Part shown: piece after piece, positions 26,153 to 35,342 of the stretch
Position numbering within the stretch: position 1 is the stretch's first letter
How the letters are laid out: every line of letters begins with the position of its first letter
Source: Amycolatopsis endophytica
Lineage (GTDB): Bacteria > Actinomycetota > Actinomycetes > Mycobacteriales > Pseudonocardiaceae
Direction of reading: 5' to 3'
Length of the DNA stretch: 64,000 bases
Assembly (NCBI RefSeq): GCF_013410405.1
Contig: NZ_JACCFK010000002.1
Location: 372,001 to 436,000, forward strand
Notes under the pieces: generated by a model
What the model saw: the letters and a program-made list of their open reading frames with translations, nothing else
Database searches by the model: none
Told to the model about the DNA's origin: nothing
Program-made: the position numbers and the translations under genes

Positions 26153-27658
26153 TCACGCGCCGCCCGAAAGCTTCTCGCGCAGGGCCGCGAGCTGCTCGTC
26201 GCTGGCGAGCGTGCCGCCGCTGCGCTGCTCCGAGCTGCCGCCGCCGGTCGAGCTGTACTCCTGCGGAGCACCCCCGCCGACCGGACCGCCGGTGGCCTCC
26301 TCGGCCGCCGCCTGGGCGCTGGCCTCGGCCGCCTTGGCGATCTGCTTCATGTGGGCCTCGTAACGCTCGTGCGCCTCGGCGTACTGACGCTCCCACTCCT
26401 CACGCTGCTTGTCGTAGCCTTCCTGCCACTCCTGCGTGTCGGGGTCGAAGCCCTCGGGGTAGATGTAGTTGCCCTGCTCGTCGTACTCGGCGGCCATGCC
26501 GTACTGCGTCGGGTCGAACTCGCTGTCGGTGGTGAAGCCCTCGTTCGCCTGCTTCAGCGACAGCGAGATCCGGCGGCGCTCCAGGTCGATGTCGATGACC
26601 TTGACCATGACCTCGGTGCCGACCTGCACGACCTGCTCCGGGATCTCCACGTGGCGCTCGGCCAGCTCGGAGATGTGCACCAGGCCCTCGATGCCCTCCT
26701 CGACGCGGACGAACGCGCCGAAGGGAACGAGCTTGGTGACCTTGCCCGGCACGATCTGGCCGATCGCGTGGGTGCGGGCGAACTGACGCCACGGGTCTTC
26801 CTGGGTCGCCTTGAGCGACAGCGACACGCGCTCGCGGTCCATGTCGACGTCGAGGACCTCGACGGTGACCTCCTGGCCGACCTCGACGACCTCGCTCGGG
26901 TGGTCGATGTGCTTCCAGGACAGCTCCGAGACGTGCACCAGACCGTCGACGCCGCCGAGGTCGACGAACGCGCCGAAGTTGACGATCGAGGACACGACAC
27001 CCTTGCGGACCTGACCCTTGGCCAGCGCGTTGAGGAACTCGCTGCGGACCTCGGACTGGGTCTGCTCCAGGTAGGCGCGGCGGGACAGGACCACGTTGTT
27101 GCGGTTCTTGTCCAGCTCGATGATCTTGGCTTCGAGCTCGCGGCCGACGTAGGGCTGCAGGTCGCGGACCCGGCGCATCTCCACCAGCGAGGCGGGGAGG
27201 AAGCCGCGCAGGCCGATGTCGAGAATGAGGCCACCCTTGACGACCTCGATGACGGTGCCCTTGACGGGCTCGTCCTTCTCCTTGAGCTCCTCGATCGTGC
27301 CCCAGGCGCGCTCGTACTGCGCGCGCTTCTTGGACAGGATCAGCCGGCCTTCCTTGTCCTCCTTCTGGAGGACGAGGGCCTCGACCTCGTCACCGACGCT
27401 GACGACCTCGCCGGGATCGACATCGTGCTTGATGGACAGCTCACGCGAGGGGATCACGCCCTCGGTCTTGTAACCGATGTCGAGCAGCACCTCGTCGCGG
27501 TCGACCTTGACGATGGTGCCCTCAACGATGTCGCCGTCGTTGAAGTACTTGATCGTCTTGTCGATCGCGGCGAGGAAGTCTTCCTCCGACCCGATGTCGT
27601 TGATGGCGACCTGGTTGACGGCGCCAGACGTCGGGGCAGTGGTGGTGTCGGTGGTCAT
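26153..27658 (-). CDS. rpsA: 30S ribosomal protein S1
   Basis: The 501-residue protein holds four S1 RNA-binding domains at about residues 37-107, 124-190, 208-277 and 293-365. Typical motifs include GTIVKVDRDEVLLDIGYKTE and VNFGAFVDLGGVDGLVHVSE. The C-terminal tail is low-complexity, rich in Gly, Ser, Ala and Glu. S1 docks mRNA on the small subunit. Four domains are usual for actinobacteria, against six in E. coli. The start at 27658 is fixed by MTTDTTTAPTSG, and the frame upstream is non-coding. A separate terminator follows. Confidence 0.97.
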   Translation of the reverse strand: MTTDTTTAPTSGAVNQVAINDIGSEEDFLAAIDKTIKYFNDGDIVEGTIVKVDRDEVLLDIGYKTEGVIPSRELSIKHDVDPGEVVSVGDEVEALVLQKEDKEGRLILSKKRAQYERAWGTIEELKEKDEPVKGTVIEVVKGGLILDIGLRGFLPASLVEMRRVRDLQPYVGRELEAKIIELDKNRNNVVLSRRAYLEQTQSEVRSEFLNALAKGQVRKGVVSSIVNFGAFVDLGGVDGLVHVSELSWKHIDHPSEVVEVGQEVTVEVLDVDMDRERVSLSLKATQEDPWRQFARTHAIGQIVPGKVTKLVPFGAFVRVEEGIEGLVHISELAERHVEIPEQVVQVGTEVMVKVIDIDLERRRISLSLKQANEGFTTDSEFDPTQYGMAAEYDEQGNYIYPEGFDPDTQEWQEGYDKQREEWERQYAEAHERYEAHMKQIAKAAEASAQAAAEEATGGPVGGGAPQEYSSTGGGSSEQRSGGTLASDEQLAALREKLSGGA

Positions 27659-27931
27659 TAGGTGGGTAGCTCCGGTTGGTTTACGGCTCGAGTGGTTTGC
27701 AGTGTGCGTGCGCGGCGAGCGTGCGACGGCAACAATCGAGCAAACGTTCACAACGGAACGGCCGCGGAGCATCACCGCCGACGGTGCGCGACCCGGAACC
27801 CGGCCCAGCTCTGCCGAGTGGAAGGTAGCGCGAACCCACTGCGCTAGAGATATCGTACGCGGCCGCCCTCGTACCGCACAAACAGGGTCGCCCGCCCGGA
27901 CGCGCGCCAATCCAGCGGTGAGAATACCGGG

Positions 27932-28789
27932 GTGACGACGGTGGACCGCGACGACGAACAGGACCGGCACACGAGGGCGGAGCAACGGCTGGGCACGGTC
28001 GGCGTCGCCCACCGCAGCGTCGGCGCGCGCGAGGCCACGCGGGCGAATCTGGCCTGGTGGGACGCCGACGCCGACGACTACCAGGCCGCCCACGGCGAGT
28101 TCCTCGGCGACGCGGACTTCGTGTGGTGCCCGGAGGGCGTGCGGGAGGCCGACGCGCGCCTGCTCGGGGACGTCCGCGGGCGGCGCGTGGCCGAGATCGG
28201 CTGCGGTCAGGCGGCCTGCTCGCGCTGGCTCGCGGCGGCGGGCGCGCGGCCGGTCGGCCTCGACCTGTCCGCCGGGATGCTCCGGCACGCGCGCGCGGGC
28301 GCGGCCCGCACCGGCATCGACGTTCCGCTGCTCCAGGCCACGGCCGACGCGCTCCCGCTCGCCGACGGGAGCATGGACGCCGCGTGTTCGGCGTTCGGCG
28401 CGCTGCCGTTCGTCGCCTCGGTCGAGGCGGTGTTCGCCGAGGTGCGCCGCGTGCTGCGGCCCGGCGCGCCCTGGGTGTTCGCCGTGACCCACCCGATGCG
28501 GTGGATCTTCCCCGACGATCCGGGACCCGCCGGACTGACGGCGAGCCAGCCCTACTTCGACCGGACGCCCTACGTCGAGGTCGACGCCGACGGCCGCGCC
28601 ACCTACGTGGAGTACCACCGCACCGTGGGCGACTACGTGCGGGCGCTGGCGGCGACCGGCTTCGCCCTGGAGGACCTGCTGGAGCCGGAGTGGCCGGCCG
28701 GGCACACCCGCGTGTGGGGGCAGTGGAGCCCGGTGCGCGGCAAGCTCTTCCCCGGCACCGCGATCTTCCGGGCACGAGCGTGTCCGTGA
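27932..28789 (+). CDS. Class I SAM-dependent methyltransferase
   Basis: This 285-residue protein has the methyltransferase fold. VAEIGCGQAACSRWLAAAGA is motif I near residue 88, and PVGLDLSAGMLRHAR is the acidic loop that binds the SAM ribose. ALPLADGSMDAACSAFGALP follows. The N-terminal YQAAHGEFLG segment is typical of small-molecule methyltransferases of actinomycetes. It begins at GTG 27932, and its TGA overlaps the next gene, so the two are coupled. The acceptor is unknown. Confidence 0.85.
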   Translation: MTTVDRDDEQDRHTRAEQRLGTVGVAHRSVGAREATRANLAWWDADADDYQAAHGEFLGDADFVWCPEGVREADARLLGDVRGRRVAEIGCGQAACSRWLAAAGARPVGLDLSAGMLRHARAGAARTGIDVPLLQATADALPLADGSMDAACSAFGALPFVASVEAVFAEVRRVLRPGAPWVFAVTHPMRWIFPDDPGPAGLTASQPYFDRTPYVEVDADGRATYVEYHRTVGDYVRALAATGFALEDLLEPEWPAGHTRVWGQWSPVRGKLFPGTAIFRARACP

Positions 28790-29703
28790 GCGCCGCGCTG
28801 CTGTCCGCGCAGCGCGCCCGCTTCGCCGCGCTGGACCCGCTGCTGCCGCCGGCCGCGCCGCCACCGGAGGGCGAGGTGCTCGACGCGGCCACCGCGGATG
28901 GCACCAGGGTCACCGCGGTGCTCCAGGTCGAGCGGCACGTGCTGGGCGCGTTCGACCTGCTCTGGTCCGCCGTCCACACCTGGCAGTTGTTCCCCTGCAC
29001 GGGCGGCACCGGCACGGCGGGCATGGATGCGCTGCTGCGGGCGTGGCGTCACCGCATGGACCGCGAATCGCCGGGCCCGGATTCGGCGTGCACGGTGACC
29101 TGGCCGAGCCGCGACGCCGAGGCGGTCCGCGCGTTCCTCGACCACGGTCTGGTGCCGCTGTCCGTGCTCGCGGTGCGCACGAGCCCGCCGGAGGATCATC
29201 CGCCACCGCCCGGCGTCACCATCCGCCGGGCGGGGCCGGAGGACCTGGAGGAGGTGATGGCCCTGTCGCTGGCCACGTTCCGCTACTCGGCCCTGGTCGC
29301 CGGGCCGTGGCGGCCGGGCACGGAGGCGCTGATCGCCCCGCGCCTGGAGCGCGCTCTCGCGGCGGAGGCGCCGATCTGGCTCGCCGAACGGGACGGGGTC
29401 GCGGTCGCGCTGGCCGACTGCGGCTGGATCGAATCGGCACCCGGGTCCTGGGCGGCCGAGTTGCTGCCGGTGGGCCAGTGGGGCTACGTCAACAACGTCG
29501 CCACCGGTGAGCACGCACGGGGTGAGGGCATCGGGCGGGCGCTGATGTCGCGGGTGCACCGCGAGTTCCACGAACGCGGCGCTCGCGCGACCTACCTCTA
29601 CTTCAACCCGGCCAATCCGCTGTCCTCGGTGTTCTGGCCGCGCCAGGGCTACCGGCCGCTGTGGTCGTACTGGGAGGTGCGGCCCGCCTCGGCACTGCGG
29701 TGA
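28786..29703 (+). CDS. GNAT family N-acetyltransferase
   Basis: This protein of about 305 residues carries a GNAT domain in its C-terminal half (residues about 150-300). TIRRAGPEDLEEVMALSL is the strand 1 region, and the acetyl-CoA loop reads NNVATGEHARGEGIGRALMS. The N-terminal half may be a second, decayed GNAT-like domain. The GTG at 28786 makes a four-base overlap with the methyltransferase stop, and another GTG lies two codons earlier. Pairing with a methyltransferase suggests modification of a common substrate, which is not identifiable. Confidence 0.82.
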   Translation: MSAALLSAQRARFAALDPLLPPAAPPPEGEVLDAATADGTRVTAVLQVERHVLGAFDLLWSAVHTWQLFPCTGGTGTAGMDALLRAWRHRMDRESPGPDSACTVTWPSRDAEAVRAFLDHGLVPLSVLAVRTSPPEDHPPPPGVTIRRAGPEDLEEVMALSLATFRYSALVAGPWRPGTEALIAPRLERALAAEAPIWLAERDGVAVALADCGWIESAPGSWAAELLPVGQWGYVNNVATGEHARGEGIGRALMSRVHREFHERGARATYLYFNPANPLSSVFWPRQGYRPLWSYWEVRPASALR

Positions 29704-29739
29704 CCCCTCGAGTTGCCGCTCCCGACGGACAGTCGTATC

Positions 29740-29765
29740 TTTTGAACTGACTAGTCAGTTCAAAA
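29740..29765. promoter_or_regulatory. 26-bp perfect palindromic operator
   Basis: The arms TTTTGAACTGACT and AGTCAGTTCAAAA form a perfect 26-bp palindrome. It is AT-rich compared with its surroundings and overlaps the start of the ribosome-binding region of the next gene at 29778. TetR repressors commonly use such sites. The TetR gene at 32296, at the end of the same gene set, is the likely ligand-controlled repressor. Confidence 0.85.
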
Positions 29766-29777
29766 GAGGAGGGCCCC

Positions 29778-30422
29778 GTGCGCGTGCACGCCGACCGGGT
29801 CACCGTCGATGGGCCGCACGGCACCGTGCTGCCGCCGACGTCGCTCACCGTCGACGAGGGCGAGCTGGCCTTCGTGCACGGCGAACCCGGTGCCGGGATC
29901 ACCGCGTTCGGCCTCGCGCTCACCGGGCGGATGAAGCCCGCCACCGGCCTCGTGACCGTCGACGGCAAGACCGGTGCCGCGAAGCTGCGCGCCGTGAGCG
30001 CCGTGGTGGACGCGCCGGGGATCACCGCGCCCGAAGAGTCGCTGCCGGTGCGGATGGTGGTCGCCGAGGAGTGCTCGATCGGGAAACTGCCCGCGGGCAA
30101 GGACGCCGTCGCGCGGTGGCTGGATGACCACGACCTGGCCGGCCGCGCCGGGGTCCGGTTCGAGCACCTGTCCCCCGCCGAGCGCACCCGCCTGCTCACC
30201 GCGCTCGCCGCGGCCCGCCCGGGGGTAGGGCTGCTCGTGCTCGACACCCCCGACCGGCACACCAGCGACGTGGACAGCTGGGCCGGTCTCGCCAAGGAGT
30301 ACGCGGGCCGCGGGTTCGCCGTCGTCGTGCTGACCGCCACCGCGCCGCCCGAGGTGCTGCCCGCTCCCCCGGTGCGCATCGGGCAACCCGAAACCGTTGT
30401 CCCGGAAGGAGATCCGCAGTGA
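29778..30422 (+). CDS. ABC-type ATPase-like protein with degenerate Walker A
   Basis: This 214-residue protein has the outline of an ABC nucleotide-binding domain. The N-terminal strands end in GEPGAGIT where GxxGxGKS/T is expected, so the P-loop lysine is isoleucine. LSPAERTRLLTALAAARPG matches the position of the signature, and LLVLDTPDRH matches Walker B but has threonine where the catalytic glutamate is expected. The protein probably does not hydrolyse ATP normally. It is translationally coupled to the YhgE/Pip gene (GTGA overlap), so a structural or regulatory role with that membrane protein is plausible. Similar partners may exist in other actinomycetes. Confidence 0.75.
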   Translation: MRVHADRVTVDGPHGTVLPPTSLTVDEGELAFVHGEPGAGITAFGLALTGRMKPATGLVTVDGKTGAAKLRAVSAVVDAPGITAPEESLPVRMVVAEECSIGKLPAGKDAVARWLDDHDLAGRAGVRFEHLSPAERTRLLTALAAARPGVGLLVLDTPDRHTSDVDSWAGLAKEYAGRGFAVVVLTATAPPEVLPAPPVRIGQPETVVPEGDPQ

Positions 30423-32299
30423 CCGGCTTGCGCCTGGCCGCCGGCGAGCTGCGCCGCCTGACCTCCGGCAGGCTGCCCAGGCTCGCCGTGGCGGCACTCG
30501 TCCTCGTCCCGCTGCTCTACGCCTCGTTCTACCTCTACGCCAACTTCGACCCCTACGGACGGCTCGGCAAACTGCCCGCGGCGATCGTCAACGAGGACAC
30601 CGGCACCGCCGACCGCAACGTGGGCGACGAGGTCACCTCCTCGGTCGTCGGCTCGGGCACCTTCCAATGGCACGAGGTCTCCGCCGCCGAAGCCGGCGCC
30701 GGGGTGCGCGACGACCGCTACTCCTTCACCATCACCATCCCGCGCGACTTCTCCGCGGCGCTGCTGTCCAGCGGCAACCTCGATCCGCAACGGGCGACGA
30801 TCCGGCTGACCACCAACGACGCGAACAACTACCTCTCCCACACCATCGCCAACCAGGTGGCCGAGCAGATCCGCGGCACGATCGCGGAAAAGGTCGGCAG
30901 CGAGGCCGCGAACCGGTTCCTGATGGGCTTTTCCACGATCTACCAGCAGACCCAGCAGGCCGTGGACGGCGCCACCCGGCTCGCCGACGGATCCGGCCGC
31001 CTGCTCACCGGGCAGCGCCAACTCGCCGACGGCGCCCAGCAGCTGGCCGCCGGCAGCGCCCAGCTCTCCGGCGGTCTGTCCACGCTGAAGTCGAGCACCG
31101 CGACGCTGCCGCAGAGCACGCGGCAACTGGCCGACGGCGCACAGCAGGTGGCCGACGGCAACAGCCGGATCGCCGCGGCCGGGTCCGTCGTGGCCTCCGG
31201 TGCGGCGGATCTGGTCAGTAGCCTGGATGACGTGAACGGGCAGCTCACCGACCGGCTGCGCTCGGCCGGGCTGTCCGAGGCCGACATCCAGCGCGTCCAG
31301 GGTGTGCTCGGCGACCTTCGGGCGCCGGTCGACCAGGCCAACGCCGAGATCCAGCAGACGTCCGGGCAGCTGAACCAGCTCGCCGACGGCGCCAGCCAGG
31401 TCGCCGCGGGCGCGAACACGCTCGCGAACTCGGCACCGGCACTGGCAGGCGGGATCGCCCAGGCCGCCGACGGCGCGAACACACTGTCCACCGGCGCGTC
31501 CCAGCTCGACGACGGCGAGAAGACCGCGCTGTCGGGCACCCAGGAACTGGCGGACGGCGCCGCTCAGCTGCGCGACGGCCTGAACGACGGGCTGCGGCAG
31601 ATCCCCAACCCCGACGATCCGACCCGCACCGCGACGGCCGACACCATCGCCGACCCGGTCACCGTGAACTCGGTCGGCGTCGCCTCGGCCGGGACCTACG
31701 GCGCCGGACTCGCCCCGTTCTTCCTCGCACTGGCCACGTGGATCGGCGCGTTCGTGTTGTTCCTGCTGATCCGGCCGCTGTCGTCGCGGGCGATCGCGGC
31801 GGGCACCGCGCCGCTGCGGATCGCGCTCGGCGGGTGGCTGCCCTCGGCGCTGCTCGGGATCGCGCAGGTCGTGGTGCTGTTCGCCGCGGTCACCTGGTTC
31901 GTCGGCATCCACGTCGCGCATCCGCTGGGGGCGCTGGCGTTCACGGTGCTGGCGTCGCTGACGTTCACCGCGATCGTGCACGCGCTCAACGCGTTCTTCG
32001 GCGCGGTCGGCAAGTTCCTCGGGCTGGTCCTGCTGGTGCTGCAACTCGTCAGCGCGGGCGGCACGTTCCCGTGGCAGACGCTGCCCGACGCGCTGTACCC
32101 GCTGCACGTCGTGCTGCCGATGGGCTACGTCGTCGACGGGCTGCGCCACCTCCTCTACACCGGGGCTTCCCTGCAGAACCTGCTCGACGTCGGTGTCCTC
32201 GTCGCCTACCTGGTGGGGGCGCTCGCGTTGTCGGCGCTGGCCGCGCGCAGGCAACGCGTGTGGACGGTGTCGAAGCTGCAACCGGAGCTGAGCCTGTGA
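30419..32299 (+). CDS. YhgE/Pip-domain membrane protein
   Basis: This 626-residue protein has an N-terminal transmembrane helix at about residues 23-40 and an extracytoplasmic domain with VPLLYASFYLYANFDPYGRL and AIVNEDTG. A long stretch with repeats of the LADGAQQLA type (about residues 185-400) is probably coiled-coil. Five or six C-terminal membrane helices with PLRIALGGWLPSALLG follow. This layout fits the YhgE/Pip group linked to phage infection and export in Gram-positive bacteria, and part of it resembles the ABC-2 permease type. The gene overlaps both neighbours and lies under the 29740 operator. The transported compound is unknown. Confidence 0.88.
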   Translation: MTGLRLAAGELRRLTSGRLPRLAVAALVLVPLLYASFYLYANFDPYGRLGKLPAAIVNEDTGTADRNVGDEVTSSVVGSGTFQWHEVSAAEAGAGVRDDRYSFTITIPRDFSAALLSSGNLDPQRATIRLTTNDANNYLSHTIANQVAEQIRGTIAEKVGSEAANRFLMGFSTIYQQTQQAVDGATRLADGSGRLLTGQRQLADGAQQLAAGSAQLSGGLSTLKSSTATLPQSTRQLADGAQQVADGNSRIAAAGSVVASGAADLVSSLDDVNGQLTDRLRSAGLSEADIQRVQGVLGDLRAPVDQANAEIQQTSGQLNQLADGASQVAAGANTLANSAPALAGGIAQAADGANTLSTGASQLDDGEKTALSGTQELADGAAQLRDGLNDGLRQIPNPDDPTRTATADTIADPVTVNSVGVASAGTYGAGLAPFFLALATWIGAFVLFLLIRPLSSRAIAAGTAPLRIALGGWLPSALLGIAQVVVLFAAVTWFVGIHVAHPLGALAFTVLASLTFTAIVHALNAFFGAVGKFLGLVLLVLQLVSAGGTFPWQTLPDALYPLHVVLPMGYVVDGLRHLLYTGASLQNLLDVGVLVAYLVGALALSALAARRQRVWTVSKLQPELSL

Positions 32300-32880
32300 G
32301 CCCGCGCGGGGAGAACACCAAGCAGAAGCTCTTCGAAGCCACGCTCCGGCTCGCGACGGCGAAGGGCCTGGCCGGGCTCACGGTCGACGAGATCGCGGCC
32401 GAGGCCGGGGTCGCCAAGGGCACGGTCTACTACAACTTCGGCAGCAAGGACGGGCTGATCGACGCGCTGCTGCGCTACGGCGTCGGCCAGCTCGCCGGGC
32501 GGCTGCGCGAGCACACCGGCGAGCCCGACCCGGTGACAGCGCTGGAGTCGCTGGTGGACACCGGGCTGGCGTTCATCGCCGAGTACCGCGGCTTTTCGCA
32601 GATCCTGGTCAGCGAGCTGTGGCGGACGCCGGGCCAGTGGCAGGAAACCCTGTCGCTACTACGCGAGGACATCATCTCGATCGTCAAGGAGCAGCTGCAA
32701 CGGGTCGCCGACGCCGGGCGCCTGCCCGAGGGTGTGGAGGTGCCCACGGCCGCGGCCGGCCTGTTCGGCACCCTGCTGGTGGTCGCGCTGGACTGGCAGG
32801 TGTTCCAGCCGCAGCGCACGCGCGCCGAAGTGCGCGACGGCATCATGCTCCTCGTCCGCGGGGTCGCGCGCGGAAACTGA
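32296..32880 (+). CDS. TetR family regulator of the YhgE/Pip operon
   Basis: This 194-residue protein has the TetR HTH at residues about 25-55, with TVDEIAAEAGVAKGTVYYNF. The GTG start overlaps the YhgE/Pip stop as GTGA, so the repressor is produced with the membrane protein it probably controls. The 26-bp palindrome at 29740 is its likely binding site. Such autoregulated sets often respond to toxic lipids or drugs, but the ligand here is not known. Confidence 0.9.
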   Translation: MSPRGENTKQKLFEATLRLATAKGLAGLTVDEIAAEAGVAKGTVYYNFGSKDGLIDALLRYGVGQLAGRLREHTGEPDPVTALESLVDTGLAFIAEYRGFSQILVSELWRTPGQWQETLSLLREDIISIVKEQLQRVADAGRLPEGVEVPTAAAGLFGTLLVVALDWQVFQPQRTRAEVRDGIMLLVRGVARGN

Positions 32881-32965
32881 GGCGCGCCGGTTGTCGATTC
32901 CGCTTCCGCCCGTTCGCCGTAGGGGCGTGGGTGCCGGCGCGGCACCCGGAACGGAGGGAAGCGAC

Positions 32966-33586
32966 ATGCGGAAACTGGTGGTCACGGCGTTCATCTCGGC
33001 CGATGGCGTCATGCAGGCGCCCGGCGGGCCCGACGAGGACCGCGACGGCGGTTTCGGCCACGGCGGCTGGGCGGTGCCGTTCGTCGGCGAGCGGGTCCTG
33101 GAGGTGATGTCCGAGTTCACCCGCGGGGCAGGCGCGCTGCTGCTCGGGCGCCGGACCTACGAGGAGTTCGCGGCGACCTGGCCGCTGGCCGACGACCCGC
33201 ACGGCGACCTGATGAACGGCCTGCCCAAGTACGTGGCCTCGCGGACGCTGGGGGCCGTCGGGTGGCGGAACACCACACTGCTGCGGGGCAAGGCCGCCGA
33301 AACCGTCGCGGAGCTCAAGCGTGGCGACGGCGGCGACATCCAGGTCCACGGCAGCAGCGGGCTGATCCAGACGCTGCTCGCCCACGATCTGGCCGACGAG
33401 TTCCAGCTGCTGGTGTTCCCGGTGCTGACCGGGCCCGGCAAGCGGCTGTTCGGCGACGGGACGGCCGCGGGCGGGCTGGAGCTGACCCACACCGAGCGGC
33501 TGCCGCGCGGCGGGCTGCTGCACCGGTACACCCGCGCGGGCAAGCTCGAATATGGTGCGATGGGCCCGGAAACGGGCAACTGGTGA
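32966..33586 (+). CDS. Dihydrofolate reductase-like (RibD C-terminal) protein
   Basis: This 206-residue protein starts MRKLVVTAFISADGVMQAPG, with LLLGRRTYEEFAATWP near residue 57 and VHGSSGLIQTLLAHDLADEF near residue 128. This is typical of the RibD_C/YyaP-YwjB family of DHFR-like proteins, which are probably NADPH-dependent reductases. It lies 13 bases before the DGPF gene, and DHFR-like, DGPF and ECF42 genes occur together in other actinomycetes. Substrate unknown. Confidence 0.85.
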   Translation: MRKLVVTAFISADGVMQAPGGPDEDRDGGFGHGGWAVPFVGERVLEVMSEFTRGAGALLLGRRTYEEFAATWPLADDPHGDLMNGLPKYVASRTLGAVGWRNTTLLRGKAAETVAELKRGDGGDIQVHGSSGLIQTLLAHDLADEFQLLVFPVLTGPGKRLFGDGTAAGGLELTHTERLPRGGLLHRYTRAGKLEYGAMGPETGNW

Positions 33587-33599
33587 GCGGGAGACGCTG

Positions 33600-33935
33600 A
33601 TGCCGCAGTACGCGATCCTGATCTATGAGAAGGAAACCCCGAACGGGCCGGCCGACATCCCGCCGGAGGTCATGGAGGCCAACCTCGCCGTCGGCCCGAA
33701 GATCGAGGCCATGGGCGCGCGGGTGGTGCACGAGCAGGGGCTGCAGCCGGTGGCCCAGGCCCGCACGATCCATCAGGGCGGCGCGGTCACCGACGGTCCC
33801 TTCCTGGAGAGCAAGGAGGTGATCGCCGGGTTCTTCGTGGTCGAGACGACCGGGCTGGAGCAGGCGGTCGAGATCGGGAAGCTGCTGCCGATCATGGACG
33901 GCGCGGTCGAGGTGCGGCCGCTGCTCGAGATGTGA
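33600..33935 (+). CDS. DGPF (YCII-related) domain protein
   Basis: This 111-residue protein has a ferredoxin-like YCII fold. The block AVTDGPFLESKEVIAGFFVV contains the DGPF motif near residue 65. DGPF proteins are known to be encoded beside ECF42 sigma factors and to be among their targets in Streptomyces. Here the stop overlaps the sigma factor GTG start. It may act as an enzyme or a binding protein; the role is not defined. Confidence 0.9.
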   Translation: MPQYAILIYEKETPNGPADIPPEVMEANLAVGPKIEAMGARVVHEQGLQPVAQARTIHQGGAVTDGPFLESKEVIAGFFVVETTGLEQAVEIGKLLPIMDGAVEVRPLLEM

Positions 33936-35143
33936 CCACGGTCCGGCAGGCGATCGACGACGCGCACCGGCACGAGTGGGCCAGGGTGCTCGCCGCGACG
34001 GTGCGCGTCACGCGCGATCTCGATCTGGCGGAGGAATGCGTCCAGGACGCCTACGCCGCCGCGCTCGCCGCCTGGGGCCGCGACGGAATCCCGGACCGTC
34101 CGGCCGCGTGGCTCACCACGGCGGCGCGGCACAACGCGCTGGACGTCCTGCGGCGCGCGGCCACCCTGCGGGCGAAGCTGCCGCTGCTCATCGAGCCCGC
34201 GCCCGGCCCCGTGCCGCCCGAAGACCCGCTGCGGCTGGTGTTCCTGTGCTGCCACCCCGCGCTGTCGCCGGAAGCGCAGGTCGCGCTGACATTGCGGGTC
34301 GTGGGCGGGGTGCCGACACCGGATGTGGCGGCGGCGTTCCTGGTCACCGAACCGACGATGGCCGCGCGGATCACGCGGGCGAAAAAGAAGATCAGCGCCG
34401 CGGGGATCCCGTTCCGGATGCCCTCGCCCGCCGAACTGCCCGCCCGGCTCGACGCCGTCCTGACGACGATCCACCTGCTGTTCACGACGGGTCACACCGC
34501 GCCGTCCGGGACCGCGTTGACGCGGGTTTCGTGCGCGGAGCGGGCGATCGAGCTGGCGCGGTTGCTGGTCACGCTGCTGCCGGGCGAACGCGAGGCACGG
34601 GGGCTGCTGGCGCTGATGCTGGCCGGACATGCCCGCCGCGCGACCCGCACGGACGAGGCCGGGCGGCTGCTGCTCCTGTCCGAACAGGACCGTTCCCGGT
34701 GGGACGCGGAGTCGATCGCCGAGGCGGACTCACTGGTGGTGTCCGCACTGCGGGGCGGCCGTCCCGGACGGTTCACGCTGCAGGCGGCGATCGCGATGCT
34801 CCACGCGAGCGCACCCGCGTACGAGGAGACGGACTGGCCGCAGATCCTGCTGCTCTACGACGAGCTGGCGAAGGTGTGGCCGTCGCCGGTGGTCGCGCTG
34901 AACCGGGCGGTCGCGGTGGCGATGGTGGACGGCCCGGCCACCGCGCTGACCGCGGTGACGGCCCTGGAAGACGACCCGCGCCTGTCCGGGTACCGCTACC
35001 TGCCCGCCATCAAGGCCGATCTGCTGCGACGACTGGAACGCTTCGCCGAGGCCGCGACCGCCTACGAGGAAGCGCTGCGGTTGACGGACAACGAGGCCGA
35101 GCGCACGTTCCTCACCGGCCGTCTCACCGAGGTACGTCGGTAG
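33932..35143 (+). CDS. ECF42-type RNA polymerase sigma factor with long C-terminal extension
   Basis: This 403-residue protein has the ECF sigma2 region (DLDLAEECVQDAYAAALAAW), then AAWLTTAARHNALDVLRR. The sigma4 region is GVPTPDVAAAFLVTEPTM followed by ARITRAKKKI. The C-terminal 230 residues are helical with TPR-like repeats, as in ECF42, for which this extension is needed for activity. No anti-sigma factor gene lies nearby, and the neighbours are DGPF and DHFR-like genes, which fits the ECF42 family. It overlaps the DGPF stop by four bases. Confidence 0.9.
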   Translation: MTTVRQAIDDAHRHEWARVLAATVRVTRDLDLAEECVQDAYAAALAAWGRDGIPDRPAAWLTTAARHNALDVLRRAATLRAKLPLLIEPAPGPVPPEDPLRLVFLCCHPALSPEAQVALTLRVVGGVPTPDVAAAFLVTEPTMAARITRAKKKISAAGIPFRMPSPAELPARLDAVLTTIHLLFTTGHTAPSGTALTRVSCAERAIELARLLVTLLPGEREARGLLALMLAGHARRATRTDEAGRLLLLSEQDRSRWDAESIAEADSLVVSALRGGRPGRFTLQAAIAMLHASAPAYEETDWPQILLLYDELAKVWPSPVVALNRAVAVAMVDGPATALTAVTALEDDPRLSGYRYLPAIKADLLRRLERFAEAATAYEEALRLTDNEAERTFLTGRLTEVRR

Positions 35144-35342
35144 CGCCGAGTGCAGCGGCGGCTACCGGCCCCCAGCATGGCGTCCTCCGTCGGGGCCGCG
35201 GCGAGCGCAGCGCCCCTATCGCACCCAGGGCCGCCGCTGTCCGCTCCGGCAGGGCGCGAGGCGGGGGTCCCTTCCGCCGCGGCGGACCGCCCCACGACTC
35301 GCCTGCCGGTTCAACGGTCGCGGCTGCCCGACCGTGGCGTGT

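Noticed and set aside
29778..30422. Functional ABC ATPase
   Set aside because: The Walker A lysine and the Walker B glutamate are both replaced, so normal ATP hydrolysis is unlikely.
29603..32281. An open minus-strand frame of almost 900 codons
   Set aside because: It is antisense to the ABC-like and YhgE/Pip genes, which have clear domains, ribosome-binding sites and coupling.
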